From positions 1 to 64,000 of the forward strand of contig WTGI01000076.1 of the NCBI GenBank assembly GCA_011523635.1: a stretch of 64,000 bases of DNA, given 5' to 3'. Origin of the DNA: Acidimicrobiia bacterium. GTDB taxonomy: Bacteria > Actinomycetota > Acidimicrobiia > Spongiisociales > Spongiisociaceae. This document shows positions 8,473 to 16,980 of the stretch, piece after piece. Position 1 is the first letter of the stretch. Every line of letters starts with the position of its first letter. The notes under the pieces were generated by a model. The model did no database searches. It was not told the DNA's origin and saw only the letters and a list, made by a program, of their open reading frames with translations. The position numbers and the translations under genes are program-made.

Positions 8473-9335
8473 CGGTCGCCGATAGCCGCGAGCGGGCTGC
8501 CCGGCGTACCGCCAGGCGGCGTTCCCGTATCCCCACCTTGTTCGGGCTGACCGGTGGGCTGATCGTGGGGATCCTCGTGTGCGGAGCGGTGTTCGCCCCG
8601 TGGCTGGCGCCCTACGACCCGACCGAGCGGGTGGCCAGACCCTTCCTCTTCCCCAGTTCGGAGCACCTGCTCGGTACGAACGACATAGGCCAGGACCTGC
8701 TCTCAGAGATGATCTTCGGGGCGCGCGTGTCGTTGACGATCGGGATAATCGCGGCCGCCGTCGCCCTCCTGATCGGAACGGCGGTCGGGGTGGTGGCGGG
8801 TTACTACCCGAAGCGTCTGGGCTCGGCCATGATGCGTGGTGTCGACGTGATCCTGATCCTGCCGTTCCTGCCCCTGCTGATCGTGCTGGCCGCCTATCTC
8901 GGACGGAGCCTCCTCAACACGATCCTGGTGATAGGAGTCCTCATCTGGGCCGAGCCGGCCCGGATCATCCGTTCGCAGGTCCTGTCTCTCAGATCGAGGG
9001 AGTACGTGCTGGCGGCCCGCTCGATGGGGGCGCCTGACCGCTGGACCATCCTGCGGCACATAGTCCCCCGTACGGGGTTGCTGGCCACGGGATCGTTTGT
9101 GCGGGCGGTCTCGAACGCAATACTGCTGGAGGCCGCCCTCAGCTTCCTCGGTCTCGGTGACCCGATCCAGAAGAGCTGGGGCTCGACCCTGTTCTGGGCA
9201 CAATCCAGAGGCGCCTTCCTGACTCCGGCCTGGAAGTGGTGGGTGCTGCCGCCCGGACTCCTGATCATGCTGGCCTCGCTCGGCTTCGCCCTGATCGCCT
9301 TCTCCCTGGAGGAACGGATCAACCCGCGGCTGTAG
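8469..9335 (+). CDS. peptide-type ABC transporter permease (DppC-like)
   Basis: A 288-residue partner permease of the DppC/OppC class. It has a cytoplasmic basic N-terminus (RRTARRRSRIP), a first helix, then the conserved APYDPTE...HLLGTNDIGQDLLS segment seen in this family, and five further helices. The coupling loop REYVLAARSMGAPDRWTILRHIVPR is clear. The start overlaps the previous stop by four bases, indicating translational coupling. It is the last gene of the importer operon; about 118 bases separate it from the toxin-antitoxin pair. Confidence 0.93.
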   Translation: MTVADSRERAARRTARRRSRIPTLFGLTGGLIVGILVCGAVFAPWLAPYDPTERVARPFLFPSSEHLLGTNDIGQDLLSEMIFGARVSLTIGIIAAAVALLIGTAVGVVAGYYPKRLGSAMMRGVDVILILPFLPLLIVLAAYLGRSLLNTILVIGVLIWAEPARIIRSQVLSLRSREYVLAARSMGAPDRWTILRHIVPRTGLLATGSFVRAVSNAILLEAALSFLGLGDPIQKSWGSTLFWAQSRGAFLTPAWKWWVLPPGLLIMLASLGFALIAFSLEERINPRL

Positions 9336-9453
9336 CGGCCTGCGACCAGTCGTCGGTGGTCAGCAGGAACCAACGGCGAGTGGCACGCTCGGAACATACT
9401 TCTAACGGCCGCCTGGGGAGGCTACGCTCAGCGAGTTCATGGAGGAGCGAAGG

Positions 9454-10131
9454 ATGATCTCGCTGCTGGCCCGGCCCACCTACAGCCTTTCCGAAGCGGC
9501 GCGGCTGCTTCGAATAACGCCGTCCAAGCTCCGCTGGTGGCTGGAGGGCGCAGTTCGGGGGGAAAAGCGATATCCACCTGTCCTGCGCAGTGAACCCACG
9601 GGCAACTCTCAGGTCTCGTGGGGGGAGTTCATCGAGGCGGCATACCTGCGCGAATACCGTGCCCACCTACCCCTGCAACGGCTCCGTCCCCTGCGGGAGG
9701 TGCTCAGTCGGGAGTTCGACACCCCGTTTCCCTTCGCCACCTCGAGGCCTCTGATAGCAGGCCGGGAGCTTGTTTCCGACATGCAAGCGAGCCTCGGGAT
9801 TCCCGAGGAGTTGTGGATGGTCGTGGGTTCCGGGCAACTGATGCTGAGCGAAGCGGCCCAGACCTTCTGCAGCCGTGTGGAGTTCGATCCGGCAACGGAC
9901 GAAGCCATGCGCTACGTCGTGATGGAAGCGGCGGAGCCTGTGTATGTGAACCCGCGCCTGTCGTTCGGTATCCCGACCGTGAGGGGAATCCGCACCGAGG
10001 TCATAGCTGAGCTGTCTCTCGCCGGTGAGCCGCGCTCAGCGATCATCGATATCTACAGGGCCTACGGGGTCACCGGACAGGACATCGACACGGCAGTCGA
10101 CTTCGAGACGCAGTTTCTCAGAGCTGCGTGA
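9454..10131 (+). CDS. DUF433 family antitoxin-like protein
   Basis: A 225-residue protein. The N-terminus (SLSEAARLLRITPSKLRWWLEG, in part) is a MerR-like helix-turn-helix. The C-terminal 75 residues form a DUF433 domain (PRLSFGIPTVRGIRTEVIAELSLAGE...DIYRAYGVTGQDIDTAVDFE). Such proteins are commonly encoded just before PIN-like toxins and are thought to neutralise them and repress the operon. The ATG at 9454 is chosen over 9439 because GGAGG lies eight bases upstream of it. The next gene starts five bases after the stop, supporting a two-gene toxin-antitoxin unit. Confidence 0.8.
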   Translation: MISLLARPTYSLSEAARLLRITPSKLRWWLEGAVRGEKRYPPVLRSEPTGNSQVSWGEFIEAAYLREYRAHLPLQRLRPLREVLSREFDTPFPFATSRPLIAGRELVSDMQASLGIPEELWMVVGSGQLMLSEAAQTFCSRVEFDPATDEAMRYVVMEAAEPVYVNPRLSFGIPTVRGIRTEVIAELSLAGEPRSAIIDIYRAYGVTGQDIDTAVDFETQFLRAA

Positions 10132-10136
10132 ATTGA

Positions 10137-10565
10137 GTGCCGGATCTGCCCCGACGGGCGCGCCGAGACGGGCCCATCCGATTCTTCTTCGACGAGAGCG
10201 CCCTTGGCATCGGTCAGGTGATGGCCGCGGCCCGCAGTGACTGCGTGTTTCCGGGCCACCCGCGGTCGCCGATTGGAAAGGGCACACACGACGTGGATTG
10301 GGTTCCGGAAGCCTCTTCACGAGGGTGGATCGGCGTGTCGCGTGACAAGAAGATTCGCTCGAGGCCGGCGGAGTGGGCAGTCCTTGCCGCACACCCGCTT
10401 CGCATGCTCGTACTTACCACGGTCGGAAACCTCGACGTGTGGGAACAGTTGCGGGTGTTCGTGGCGCGGTGGGATCGGATCGAGGAACTGTCGACGACCC
10501 CGGCGCCATGGGTGCATGCCGTTACGAAGAATGGACTTCGAGAGATGGAGTACCCGCGGTTGTAG
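10137..10565 (+). CDS. PIN-like domain toxin candidate (VapC45-type)
   Basis: A 142-residue protein matching the PIN-like ribonuclease fold paired with DUF433 antitoxins. Visible features are the first acidic residue in FFFDES, a second Asp in DVDWVPEAS, the ISRD-like stretch GVSRDKKIRSRPAEW, and LTTVGNLDVWEQL near the end. Family members are presumed metal-dependent RNases. Start is a GTG at 10137, five bases after the antitoxin stop, so the two are likely co-transcribed. A hairpin follows the stop. Toxicity is inferred from family and context only. Confidence 0.75.
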   Translation: MPDLPRRARRDGPIRFFFDESALGIGQVMAAARSDCVFPGHPRSPIGKGTHDVDWVPEASSRGWIGVSRDKKIRSRPAEWAVLAAHPLRMLVLTTVGNLDVWEQLRVFVARWDRIEELSTTPAPWVHAVTKNGLREMEYPRL

Positions 10566-10571
10566 TGGGTC

Positions 10572-10596
10572 GGTGGCCAGTGGCTCGCTGGCTACC
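10572..10596 (+). terminator. hairpin after toxin gene
   Basis: GGTGGCCAG at 10572-10580 pairs with CTGGCTACC at 10588-10596: nine base pairs including one G-U, with a 7-base loop. There is no clear U-tract, so it may be a weak or Rho-assisted terminator. Confidence 0.4.
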
Positions 10597-10674
10597 ATCA
10601 ACGCCCGGCGTTCAGGGTGTTTCGGGAGGGCCCGGGCATCCACCTGACAGCTAACCGAAGCATGGGGGTTCGAG

Positions 10675-13185
10675 ATGGAACGAGTCCAAGTAGGCACGCG
10701 CGCGCACCGGCTGGGGCGGGTGCTCATCGTCCTCTCCCTTGTCGCGAGCGTGCTTGCTCTGCCGGGGTCGGGAGCCGTGTTCGGGCAGGAGTCGGCGGAC
10801 TGCGAGGTCACAGACCTCGGGACGCTGGGCGACAACGGGTTGGAGGCGGCCGGGCACTGGACGACCGAGGACTGCGATTCACGGTTCCGCGCCGGTAGCG
10901 ACGCCCGCACCTATAGATTCGAGGTCGCCACAGCAGGTCGGGTCAGGATCGAGCTGACATCCGCCGGGGCGGACCCCTACCTCTACCTGCTTGCCGAGGA
11001 CGGCACCCTGATCACCGGCGACGACGACGGAGGGGCCGGGCTGGACGCCCGCGTCGAGCGAGATCTGGTGCCCGGCGTGTACATGATCGAGGCCACGACG
11101 GTCGGCGGCCGGAGCCGGGGACCTGCGGACTTCGCCGTCTCCGTCAGCTACGTATCCGGTTGCGAGCCGGTGCATCTCGGCACGCTGGAGGCGGGCGCCG
11201 ATCTGACCGCATCCGGATCCTGGACGCTTGACACGTGCGGGTCGCGTTTCGTGGTCGAGCATCCGGCTCACGGTTACACCTTCAACCTCGAGCGGGCCGG
11301 TCGCGTTCGTATTGACCTGATATCGGAGGAGGGCGATCCTGTCCTGTCCTTGGCCTCGGTCTCGGGCGGCATCGTCGGCGCCAACGACGATGGCGGCGAG
11401 AGCCGCAACGCCCGCATCGTCCGATACCTGCAAGCCGGCGTCTATTTCATCGAGGCGACCACCTACCTGGAGCGCGACTACCAACCCCTGCGATCCGATT
11501 TCGACCTAACCGTCCACCTGGTGGACGAGCAGGCGGAACAGGAACGACCCCGGTTGAAGATCGAGGACGTGCGGGTCCCGGCGGAGGTGGTGGCGGGCGA
11601 TCCCTTCCTCGTCCACTACCGCGCCGGGAACCTCGGGGGCGATCTCGCCCCCGGCGGCTACGCCGTTCTGTACCTGGTAGGCCCCAGCGTGTTCAAGCGC
11701 CACAGATCTGTTGCGGGGCATTGGCAAGCCGGAGTCTCGTATCACTCCGGGTCGGATACGGCTAGCCCGGGCAGCACTTCGATCAGCGAATTTGCTCCGT
11801 TCGAGGTCAGTTTCTTCCGGTCCGGCCCCACCTGGGTGTTCGTGGGGGTCGTCACCTACGACCGCGCGGGCAACGAGATCGGATTCCATGGTCAGTGGCA
11901 GAACCTGTTCGTTCTGAGCGGTCCCACGTTCGAAGCCGTAGACGTGCGTGTGGACGGCGCCCGGTACACGGTGGCCGCGGGAGCCGACAGCGACGGGGAG
12001 GTTACGACCGAGGTGAAGTCCGCAACCGACCCTGCCGAAGAGGTTGATGCGGAGGTTCGGCTCAGGGCGATCTATGCGGCGGGGGTGCGAACCCAACTGC
12101 TCGACGGCCTGTTCGAGCGGCCGGGGATAGCGAGGCTGTCGGAGGAGGCGCACCCGAACGCGGTCACGGTCGCGGACCTGTCGACCGACACGCTCCGCGC
12201 GGCCTTCGCAGAGCGATACGCCTCCGTCATCGGGGCATCGGGGATGATCGACTCGCTGGAAGCCGGAGAAGCGCTCAACCCGATCACGATCGAGGAGTCG
12301 GTGCTGCAGGTAGCCGATGCGGCCTCTTCCGAGTTCGCGTGGATGGCGTCCTCGTGGCGCTCGCTCCTGAGGCGGATCGAGAACGGAGCGGCGCTGTCGT
12401 TCGAGGATGCGCTGGAGGCTCACTCCCAGGTCGCCTATGCGGAAAGCGTCGTGGCGGCGGCGGTGACGGCGGGAGGGATCGTCACCGCGGCCCGGACCGC
12501 CGAAGAGGGATGGAAGGATCCCGGCGTCCGGGAGATGATGGCGGAGGCGCGCTGCTACCCGGGCTCGAATGCCCTGCGCGACGCGCTCGAAGCGGCTGAC
12601 ATTGCCGACGTAGGAGGGCTGTTAGCTCTCGACGCCGAGATGCGGGCCCTCCGGCCCATCCATGGACTGTCGGTCGACAGCGCGCTGTGCGGGGTGACGG
12701 CGGCCGGTACAGCGAACCAACGGTTCCTGCGACGCCTGTCGATATCTCACAGCCCCGAGCTTCGAACGATGCTCGGCCTTCACACGCCGTCCGCTCCGGC
12801 GTCGAGTCCGGCTCCCCATCGGCTGCGCATCATCGCCCGGCTGGGCGAGGACGGCAGCTTGGAGCACGGCGTCGAGCTTGCCGGCGGCCGCCAAGTCCTG
12901 CCGCCCGAGCGCTTCCTGCGCGAAGACGTACCGACCGGCCGCTGGCAGGTGAGCGGCGACGTCGAGGTGGCGGGGGGCTCGATCGGGAGGATCCGGGCGC
13001 GCCGCGTCGCCGATGGCCGGACCGAGATGGGGTTCGTCAGCGCCGATGGGGAGACCATCATCCCCGACATTCGCTACTTGCCGACCGACCTGCCGGTGGG
13101 TGTCTGGTTCCGCAGCAGCGAGATCAAGGTACCCGTAGCGACGTCGATGGATCCGGCTCCCTCTACCGAGGAGTCAAAGGAGTAG
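10675..13185 (+). CDS. large secreted protein with two PPC-type domains
   Basis: An 836-residue exported protein. A Sec signal peptide occupies residues 1-39 (hydrophobic LIVLSLVASVLAL, cut near VFGQ). Two domains resembling bacterial pre-peptidase C-terminal (PPC) beta-sandwiches follow at about residues 45-160 and 165-285, each with the GRVRI(E/D)L core and the DDDGG or NDDGG loop. Residues about 295-420 look like a CARDB/Ig-like adhesion module. The rest, rich in Ala/Glu helices and ending in a small beta region, is not recognised. Start is the ATG at 10675. No protease catalytic domain is visible, so the PPC modules may serve adhesion or surface display. Confidence 0.75.
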   Translation: MERVQVGTRAHRLGRVLIVLSLVASVLALPGSGAVFGQESADCEVTDLGTLGDNGLEAAGHWTTEDCDSRFRAGSDARTYRFEVATAGRVRIELTSAGADPYLYLLAEDGTLITGDDDGGAGLDARVERDLVPGVYMIEATTVGGRSRGPADFAVSVSYVSGCEPVHLGTLEAGADLTASGSWTLDTCGSRFVVEHPAHGYTFNLERAGRVRIDLISEEGDPVLSLASVSGGIVGANDDGGESRNARIVRYLQAGVYFIEATTYLERDYQPLRSDFDLTVHLVDEQAEQERPRLKIEDVRVPAEVVAGDPFLVHYRAGNLGGDLAPGGYAVLYLVGPSVFKRHRSVAGHWQAGVSYHSGSDTASPGSTSISEFAPFEVSFFRSGPTWVFVGVVTYDRAGNEIGFHGQWQNLFVLSGPTFEAVDVRVDGARYTVAAGADSDGEVTTEVKSATDPAEEVDAEVRLRAIYAAGVRTQLLDGLFERPGIARLSEEAHPNAVTVADLSTDTLRAAFAERYASVIGASGMIDSLEAGEALNPITIEESVLQVADAASSEFAWMASSWRSLLRRIENGAALSFEDALEAHSQVAYAESVVAAAVTAGGIVTAARTAEEGWKDPGVREMMAEARCYPGSNALRDALEAADIADVGGLLALDAEMRALRPIHGLSVDSALCGVTAAGTANQRFLRRLSISHSPELRTMLGLHTPSAPASSPAPHRLRIIARLGEDGSLEHGVELAGGRQVLPPERFLREDVPTGRWQVSGDVEVAGGSIGRIRARRVADGRTEMGFVSADGETIIPDIRYLPTDLPVGVWFRSSEIKVPVATSMDPAPSTEESKE

Positions 13186-13197
13186 GCGGTCGCCGGT

Positions 13198-13223
13198 CGG
13201 TGGCCACGAGCCCCTGGCCACCG
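13198..13223. terminator. bidirectional terminator between convergent genes
   Basis: CGGTGGCCA at 13198-13206 pairs perfectly with TGGCCACCG at 13215-13223, leaving an 8-base loop. It sits between the convergent PPC-protein gene and cobO, so it could terminate both. Confidence 0.55.
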
Positions 13224-13231
13224 GCCCCTAC

Positions 13232-13798
13232 CTAGAAGTCGATGCCGCGTATTGCGCGTATGCCTTGGTCGTAGGCGTGCTTCACGGGGCGCATCTCCGT
13301 GACGGTGTCGGCGATCTCGATCAGGCCGGCGGGGGCGTCGCGGCCGGTGACGACCACGTTGACCTTGGCGGGCCGGTTGGCGATCGTGGAGACCACCTCC
13401 TCCTCGTCGATCCATCCCCAGTTGATCGGGTAGGTGATCTCATCCAGGACCACAAGGCGGTGCTTGCCTTCCCCGATTCGGATCCTGGCCAGGCGCCAGA
13501 CATCACGGTTCAGTTCCGCGGAGCGGTCGAGATCCTCGCTGTCCCAGGAGAAGCCGTCGCCGCCCACGTCCCAGTCGACGCCGAGCCGGTGGCCCATCTT
13601 CTCCTCGCCCACCTTCCAGTCGCCCGACTTGATGAACTGGACCACGGCGACCTTCCATCCACGCGCCACCGACCGCATCATCATGCCCATGGCGGCGGTG
13701 CTCTTCCCCTTCCCGTCTCCGGTGTTGACGATGACCACCGACGGTGCTCGTCTGGTGTCTGGCCGGCGGGGGTCTTCTTCTCGAGGGGCTTCGCTCAT
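13232..13798 (-). CDS. cobO: cob(I)yrinic acid a,c-diamide adenosyltransferase
   Basis: A 188-residue CobO/BtuR enzyme. It transfers the 5'-deoxyadenosyl group of ATP to Co(I) corrinoids to make the adenosyl form used in de novo synthesis and salvage. The modified P-loop NTGDGKGKST and the segments VAVVQFIKSGDW, VLDEITYPINWGW and TGRDAP are all present, and the length is typical. The start overlaps the btuD stop (ATGA), so it is the last gene of the leftward btuF-btuC-btuD-cobO operon. That operon couples corrinoid uptake directly to adenosylation and should be under the cobalamin riboswitch upstream of btuF. Confidence 0.95.
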   Translation of the reverse strand: MSEAPREEDPRRPDTRRAPSVVIVNTGDGKGKSTAAMGMMMRSVARGWKVAVVQFIKSGDWKVGEEKMGHRLGVDWDVGGDGFSWDSEDLDRSAELNRDVWRLARIRIGEGKHRLVVLDEITYPINWGWIDEEEVVSTIANRPAKVNVVVTGRDAPAGLIEIADTVTEMRPVKHAYDQGIRAIRGIDF

Positions 13799-14574
13799 CT
13801 GGCACCGTTCCTGATCGGGAGGACGGCAACGCCACTGTTGACGCTGACCACCTCTACGTTTGCTTGATAGAACTCTCTTATGTACTCGGCGGTTAGGACC
13901 TGGGTTGCAGGACCGTCAGCGACTACCCGGCCGCCTGCCATGAGCAGGAGGCGATCGGCGAACTGCCCGGCGAGGGTGAGGTCGTGCATGGCGGTGATGA
14001 TCGTCATGGGCCGCTCGTCGCGCAGGTAGCCGATCAACTCCAGGGCGTTCTGTCCCTGCCCGATGTCGAGCGCGCCGGTGGGTTCGTCCAGCAGCAGGAT
14101 GTCGGCCTGCTGGGCGATGGCTCTCGCCAGAACCACCCGGCGGCGCTCCCCCCCGCTGAGCGCGGACATGCTGCGGTCGGCGAACGGTTCGAGGTCGAGC
14201 AGGGCAAGGGCCGAAGCGGCCACGGTCAGGTCGCCGCGGCCCTCGGTACCGAGGTAGGGAAGGTGGGGCGTCCTGCCCAGCAGGACGTATTCGGTCACCG
14301 TCATTCCCGGGGGGATGACCGGCTCCTGGGGAACGAACGCCACGCAGCGGGCGCGGTCGCGGTGGCGGAGTGACGCGGCGTCGACTCCCCGCAGGCGGAT
14401 CGAGCCCGTGTGCTCCACGAGACCGGCGATCGCCTTCAGCAAGGTCGACTTGCCGGCGCCGTTCGGCCCCAGCAGGCCCAGCCACTCTCCGGCGGTCACG
14501 CTGAGGCTCAGTTCCCTCAGCACGGGCGCCCCCGGCGGGTAGGAGACTGAGAGACGGTCGATAACCACGCTCAT
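13795..14574 (-). CDS. btuD: cobalamin/iron-siderophore-type ABC transporter ATPase
   Basis: A 259-residue FepC/BtuD-type ATPase. Walker A is GPNGAGKST, the signature is LSGGERRRV, Walker B is ILLLDEPTGALD, and the H-loop is in TAMHDLTLAG. The ATG at 14574 overlaps the btuC stop (ATGA); a longer frame upstream runs antiparallel through btuC and is rejected. This ATPase class serves B12, heme and siderophore importers alike. The riboswitch and cobO neighbours point to corrinoid. Confidence 0.92.
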   Translation of the reverse strand: MSVVIDRLSVSYPPGAPVLRELSLSVTAGEWLGLLGPNGAGKSTLLKAIAGLVEHTGSIRLRGVDAASLRHRDRARCVAFVPQEPVIPPGMTVTEYVLLGRTPHLPYLGTEGRGDLTVAASALALLDLEPFADRSMSALSGGERRRVVLARAIAQQADILLLDEPTGALDIGQGQNALELIGYLRDERPMTIITAMHDLTLAGQFADRLLLMAGGRVVADGPATQVLTAEYIREFYQANVEVVSVNSGVAVLPIRNGAR

Positions 14575-15614
14575 GCCACGTACCGCCTGCTGGTGCGTAG
14601 AACGACCATGAAGAAGGGCGCTCCGACGAACGCGGTTATCACTCCGATCGGCAGTTCTGCCGGGCTGGCCACGGTACGGGCGGCCAGGTCGGCAAGGATG
14701 AGGAACGCCGCCCCGGCCACCGCCGATATCGGTATCAGGGATCGGTAGCTGACGCCCACGAGCAGCCTGATGGTGTGGGGGATCACGATGCCGACGAAGC
14801 CGATCAGCCCGCTCACCGCGACCGCCGCGGCCGTGGCCAGCGTCGCGAAGACCACCACGGTGGCGCGTACGCGCACGGCCGAGATTCCCAGACTGTCCAC
14901 CTCCTCGTCCCCCACGCTCATGACGTCCAGCAGCCGCCGGTGCAGTACCAGCCCGGCGCCGCATACGGCCGCGTAGGGGATCAGCACCAGCACCTCACGC
15001 CAGCCGGTGGTCGCCAGCAGGCCGAGGATCCACGAGTAGACCTGCCGGATGGTGTCGGCGTTGCGTTGCAGGATGTAGGTCTGGACGGCGGTGAAGAAGG
15101 CGGCCACCGCCACCCCGGCCAGGATGAGCGACACCGCGCTCCGTCCTCCCATGGAGCGGCCCACCGCATAGGTCAGGGCGACAGCGACCGAAGCCCCGAC
15201 GAAGGCGGCGAGCGGGAGCAGTGAGGAGCCGGCGCCCGGGACCATGGCGATCACCACGGTAGCCCCGAGGCCGCCGCCGGCCGCTACCCCGAGCAGGTAG
15301 GGATCCGCCAGCGGATTCCGGAACACCCCCTGGTAGGAAGCTCCGGCGAGCGACAGCAAACCTCCCACGAGACCTCCGAGCACCACCCTCGGGAGTCGGA
15401 TCTCCCAGATGATCGCCTGCTGGATCGAACTGAGCGTCGAGGGCCGGCCCGCCAGCCCGGCGCCGAACAACTCGCCGAGCACCTGTCCGGGGCCTATCCC
15501 GGCGGGCCCCACAGTGATCCCGGCCAGTGCCGCGCCCAGGAGCACCGCCAGCATCGTGGCCAGCCATCCCCACCTGAGGCCGACAGGCTCGAGATCGGTC
15601 GCTGGCCGGCCCAT
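14571..15614 (-). CDS. btuC: cobalamin-type ABC transporter permease (FecCD family)
   Basis: A 347-residue membrane permease of the FecCD/BtuC family with about ten helices. Conserved segments include RLPRVVLGGLVGGLLSLAGA, YQGVFRNPLADPYLLGVA and the C-terminal GVITAFVGAPFFMVVL. The start lies six bases after the btuF stop and the end overlaps btuD. It forms the import channel for the ligand delivered by BtuF. Siderophore transport is possible by family, but the riboswitch favours a corrinoid. Confidence 0.92.
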   Translation of the reverse strand: MGRPATDLEPVGLRWGWLATMLAVLLGAALAGITVGPAGIGPGQVLGELFGAGLAGRPSTLSSIQQAIIWEIRLPRVVLGGLVGGLLSLAGASYQGVFRNPLADPYLLGVAAGGGLGATVVIAMVPGAGSSLLPLAAFVGASVAVALTYAVGRSMGGRSAVSLILAGVAVAAFFTAVQTYILQRNADTIRQVYSWILGLLATTGWREVLVLIPYAAVCGAGLVLHRRLLDVMSVGDEEVDSLGISAVRVRATVVVFATLATAAAVAVSGLIGFVGIVIPHTIRLLVGVSYRSLIPISAVAGAAFLILADLAARTVASPAELPIGVITAFVGAPFFMVVLRTSRRYVA

Positions 15615-15620
15615 CGAAGC

Positions 15621-16712
15621 TCAACCTGCCTCGGACAGGGTCTGGAGGGTCTGCCCGATGAGCCTGACGAATTCGATCAGGCGCGGTCCCCAACGGCTGG
15701 AGATGTCGTCATCGACCTCGAACAGGTACCCGTTGCGGACCGCCTGCAGCTCGTCCCATCCGGGCCGTTCGGCGATGGAATCGGCGTTGGTCCCGCACCA
15801 GACCGCGCAGCCGTAGAAGATGATGTCGGGATCAGCCTCGAGGATGTACTCGGCGGACAGCTGCGGGTAGCCGTACCCGTCGGGATCGGCCGCATCCGCG
15901 ATGTTCTCCAGCCCGAACAGGCCGTAGACGGTGCCGATGAAGGTGCTGGACGTGGCGGAGAAGAAGGTGTCCGAAATCTCGTGGTAGAAGGTGAGGCCGA
16001 GGTCGGGGTCGGCGTACAGGTCGACGAGGCCGGCGATCTCGTCCTGTATCGACGCGACGAGTTCCTCCGCCGCGCCCGCGTATCCCGTCGCCGCCCCCGT
16101 CTGGCGCATCTGGCGGTAGGCGTCGTCAAGGCTCAGCGCAGCTTCGTGAATGAGCACGGGGATGCCCAGGGCTTCGAGGCCGGACGCGATCTCCTCGGGG
16201 TTCCCCGACATCACCACCAGGTCCGGTCCGTAGGCGGCGATCGCTTCGAGGTTGGGGCGGAAACCGCTCAGCTCGGTGACCGGCGCCTCGGGCGGGTAGT
16301 TGGAGAACTCGTCCACCGCGATCACCTGGTCACCGGCCCCCACCGCGAACAGCATCTCGGTGGCGGTGGGCGACAGCGACACGATGGCTACCGGCCGCTC
16401 CGGAATGACGACCCCGGCGACGGTGACCGGGAAGGCGGGCGCTTCGGTGGTCGATGTGGCCGGAGCCACGGTGGTGGTCGTCGTTGGTGCTTCCGTAGTG
16501 GTCGGGGCGGCTGTCGTCGTTGGTTCCGCAGCCGTCGTCGTGGGAGACGCGGTCGTCGTGGCAGCCGTGGTGGTCGATGCCTGGGTAGTGGGACTCGTGG
16601 CCGCCGCCGTCGTCTCAGGCTGGGTGGTCGTGTCCTGGGTGTCACCGCCGCACGCGCCCGCGAAAAGCAGCAGCGCGGCAAGGAGTAGGCGAAGTAGGTG
16701 TTTTCCTCGCAA
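15621..16712 (-). CDS. btuF: cobalamin-binding lipoprotein of ABC transporter
   Basis: A 363-residue periplasmic-binding-like lipoprotein. The start is taken as TTG at 16712, because AGGAGG lies eight bases upstream and it gives a clean lipoprotein signal (RGKHLLRLLLAALLLFAGAC, Cys at residue 21). A longer ATG-initiated reading from 16814 would translate the riboswitch. Residues about 25-90 are a Thr/Ala/Pro-rich linker. The BtuF-type helical-backbone fold follows (SLSPTATEMLFAVGAGDQVIAVDEFS, in part). It is the first gene of the leftward B12 operon. The TTG is partly built from the U-run of a terminator-like hairpin that includes the ribosome site. Confidence 0.9.
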   Translation of the reverse strand: MRGKHLLRLLLAALLLFAGACGGDTQDTTTQPETTAAATSPTTQASTTTAATTTASPTTTAAEPTTTAAPTTTEAPTTTTTVAPATSTTEAPAFPVTVAGVVIPERPVAIVSLSPTATEMLFAVGAGDQVIAVDEFSNYPPEAPVTELSGFRPNLEAIAAYGPDLVVMSGNPEEIASGLEALGIPVLIHEAALSLDDAYRQMRQTGAATGYAGAAEELVASIQDEIAGLVDLYADPDLGLTFYHEISDTFFSATSSTFIGTVYGLFGLENIADAADPDGYGYPQLSAEYILEADPDIIFYGCAVWCGTNADSIAERPGWDELQAVRNGYLFEVDDDISSRWGPRLIEFVRLIGQTLQTLSEAG

Positions 16713-16741
16713 AAAAACATCCTCCTGAATCAGGGAGGATG
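16713..16741 (-). terminator. riboswitch expression platform: terminator hairpin containing the btuF ribosome site
   Basis: On the minus strand CATCCTCC pairs with GGAGGATG (16734-16741 with 16718-16725, 8 bp, 8-base loop) and is followed directly by seven Ts that run into the TTG start. The 3' arm contains the AGGAGG ribosome site. An upstream GGAGGA (about 16789-16794) could pair with the 5' arm as an anti-terminator. Termination and ribosome-site masking are therefore both possible. Confidence 0.65.
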
Positions 16742-16797
16742 AAGAGAGATCGTCCGGTTCCGGGGCAGGAACCTGCACGAGCAACCCTTCCTCCGAG

Positions 16798-16925
16798 AGC
16801 TGATACGTGACCATGGGTCAGGCGTCCTGACTTGTCCTCACCAAAGGGAGGCTTGACAGTTGCGGGACAGCGCCGGACTCGCACCGGACTTCGCTGATCC
16901 CCATGGCACCCGGTTGTCTCCCCGG
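16798..16925 (-). promoter_or_regulatory. cobalamin riboswitch aptamer
   Basis: Read on the minus strand, the conserved elements appear in order: GGTGCC (16905-16910), AGCGAAGTCCGGTGCGAGTC with the following CCGGCGCTG, CCCGCAACTGTCAAGCC (about 16850-16867), and the B12-box AGTCAGGACGCCTGAC (16817-16832). This is the adenosylcobalamin-class aptamer core. It lies about 100 bases before btuF and should repress btuF-btuC-btuD-cobO when cobalamin is plentiful. Outer boundaries are approximate. The divergent cobT operon is not covered by it. Confidence 0.88.
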
Positions 16926-16980
16926 GCCGAGACGTACTATAGCGGTCCGTGTCCGCGGTAGTTCCTAGGAAGTTGTGCCT

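Noticed and set aside
16710-16814. Longer btuF reading starting with an ATG at 16814
   Set aside because: It would translate the riboswitch and expression platform. The TTG at 16712 has a strong ribosome site and begins a proper lipoprotein signal.
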